6,177 nt of DNA, from assembly GCA_902783095.1 (NCBI GenBank), contig CACZPX010000034.1:1-6177 (forward strand), given 5' to 3'. The DNA comes from an uncultured Lachnospiraceae bacterium (GTDB taxonomy: Bacteria > Bacillota > Clostridia > Lachnospirales > Lachnospiraceae). This document shows, piece after piece, positions 5,062 through 6,177 of this stretch. The position numbers and the translations under genes are program-made. The notes beneath the pieces were generated by a model, which was not told the origin of the DNA, made no database searches, and saw only the letters and a program-made list of their open reading frames with translations. The stretch's first letter is position 1, and every line of letters begins with the position of its first letter.

Positions 5062-6177
5062 CTACTGCACGGTCAGCTGCGTATAGTTTGTCAGATCGTT
5101 AAAGCTCATCATCCAGAAACGGTCATAGTGGTTGCCGCAAAAGGTCTGCGGCGCGGGAAAGCCGTTTTCCGCATCCGGAACCAGTCCCTGCGTCTCGCCG
5201 GAAGAGGGCCGGTACAGAAGCAGTTCTCCCTGCGAAGTCCCCCAAAGCAGCACCGTCGCCCCGTCGGACATCGCCTCCAGCGGGATCATCGAGCCGTCCC
5301 CGTTTGCGTCCGGCACCTGCCCGTCCGCTTCCTGCAGCTGCGAAAGCGTCGTGCGCACGACCTGCAGATCCTCGCTTTTTATCAGCGAGACCTCTCCGGT
5401 GGTCCGGTCCACCAGATAGGGCAGCCGATCCATCGCTAACTGCCGTGACTGCGCGATGATACAGCCGTCCTCCGTGCCGCATACGAGGTCGGGTTCCTTC
5501 CCGTACATGATATTGCCGATGGGGTAGATCTCCTCCTTCCCCTGCGGCGTCCGTACGGCGATCACGCAGGGTTGGCCGTGTTCATAGCTCATATTGACAG
5601 CCCGCAGGACGGCGCAGATGCTGCCGTCCGGCAGGAAGGTGCAGGCTTTCATGGAAGCACCGCCTTCAAGACCGCCCACCGTGGTAAAATCCTCTTCCGT
5701 GATCTGTCCGGTCTCCAGATCTATGACCTGTGCCACGGCCAACGGCGGAATGGAAGTCATCAGCGCCTTCCCGTCCCGTACCGCGGTGATCTGCATCATT
5801 TCCAAAGCGTAATAAGCCCCCGTGCCGCAGTCGATCAGGGCAGGTAATCCGCCGCCCGTAAAAACGATATCCATGTAGTTGCCATCCGCCTGAAGGCCGG
5901 AAAAATAGGCCATCGGCCCAACCGGATCCTCACCGCTCAGCTTGCAGAGCGCCTCCGTCAGCTGTTCGCCCTGCAGGGCTGCGATCTCCTCTTCCTGCTT
6001 TTCCAGCTCTGCCTCTCCCTGCTGCGCGGCACTTCTTCGCAGCATTTTTTTTGCCAATTCGCAGGTCCTCTCATCCGCCGGTAAAAGCGTCATCCTGGCC
6101 CCGGTCTCCGTGTTGTACAGATACGGTATAACGCCGTCCGTCATCAGGAAGGTCACGCCGTCCGGCGCCATGCCGCG
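5062..6177 (-). CDS. Hypothetical protein with beta-propeller-like repeats (5' end off the right edge)
   Basis: I do not recognise this gene. The frame stays open through the right edge, so the true start is probably outside; 371 residues are visible. Numbering from the Met at 6171, strand-turn motifs recur in the style of beta-propeller blades: NTETG (20-24), CGTG (115-118), DLETG (151-155), DRTTG (255-259) and PSSG (322-325), with APDG (2-5) and LPDG (180-183) turns. A charged helical stretch at about 35-78 (ELEKQEEEIAALQGEQ) interrupts the blades and could form a short coiled coil. DANGDGSMIPLE (288-299) fits a 12-residue EF-hand-type calcium loop. No enzyme motif was seen. Such proteins are often secreted or lipid-anchored, but the N-terminus needed to judge that is missing. 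It ends with TAG at 5062-5064, upstream of the 32-bp repeats. Confidence 0.75.
   Translation of the reverse strand, partial: RGMAPDGVTFLMTDGVIPYLYNTETGARMTLLPADERTCELAKKMLRRSAAQQGEAELEKQEEEIAALQGEQLTEALCKLSGEDPVGPMAYFSGLQADGNYMDIVFTGGGLPALIDCGTGAYYALEMMQITAVRDGKALMTSIPPLAVAQVIDLETGQITEEDFTTVGGLEGGASMKACTFLPDGSICAVLRAVNMSYEHGQPCVIAVRTPQGKEEIYPIGNIMYGKEPDLVCGTEDGCIIAQSRQLAMDRLPYLVDRTTGEVSLIKSEDLQVVRTTLSQLQEADGQVPDANGDGSMIPLEAMSDGATVLLWGTSQGELLLYRPSSGETQGLVPDAENGFPAPQTFCGNHYDRFWMMSFNDLTNYTQLTVQ

Overview
The window looks like a GC-rich chromosome segment from an anaerobic Firmicute, probably a gut or environmental member of the Clostridia. The evidence is strong AGGAGG-type ribosome binding sites, separate FtcD and FchA proteins instead of a fusion, a urocanate hydratase resembling the long anaerobe form, and a VanX-type dipeptidase close to the Gram-positive enzymes. 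The taxon is an inference from gene style; no rRNA or other marker is present.

Bases 1-3242 form part of a histidine utilisation (hut) locus. A urocanate hydratase gene (hutU) runs leftward off the window edge; only its first 106 codons are here. It is divergent from a LysR-type regulator, followed on the + strand by glutamate formimidoyltransferase (ftcD) and formimidoyltetrahydrofolate cyclodeaminase (fchA). HutU converts urocanate to imidazolonepropionate. An imidazolonepropionase outside the window would give formiminoglutamate. FtcD moves the formimino group to tetrahydrofolate, and FchA releases ammonia to leave 5,10-methenyl-THF for one-carbon metabolism. The AT-rich 217-bp gap between hutU and the regulator holds a dyad with a T-N11-A core, lying between two outward-facing candidate promoters. 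This suggests direct LysR control of the locus. A perfect 29-bp inverted repeat sits between ftcD and fchA, and a clear intrinsic terminator ends the unit at 3208-3242.

Bases 3266-6177 hold three minus-strand genes, in transcription order: a 5'-truncated protein of unknown function with beta-propeller-like sequence, an aldo/keto reductase, and a VanX/DdpX-family D-Ala-D-Ala dipeptidase. The last two are separated by only 3 bp and are almost surely cotranscribed. The 125-bp gap upstream of the reductase contains a 32-bp-period tandem repeat with GC-rich hairpin potential.

No tRNA, rRNA, CRISPR array or transposase was seen. The most notable items are the inverted repeat inside the hut operon, the LysR/hutU control region, the tandem repeat, and the unclassified propeller-like protein.
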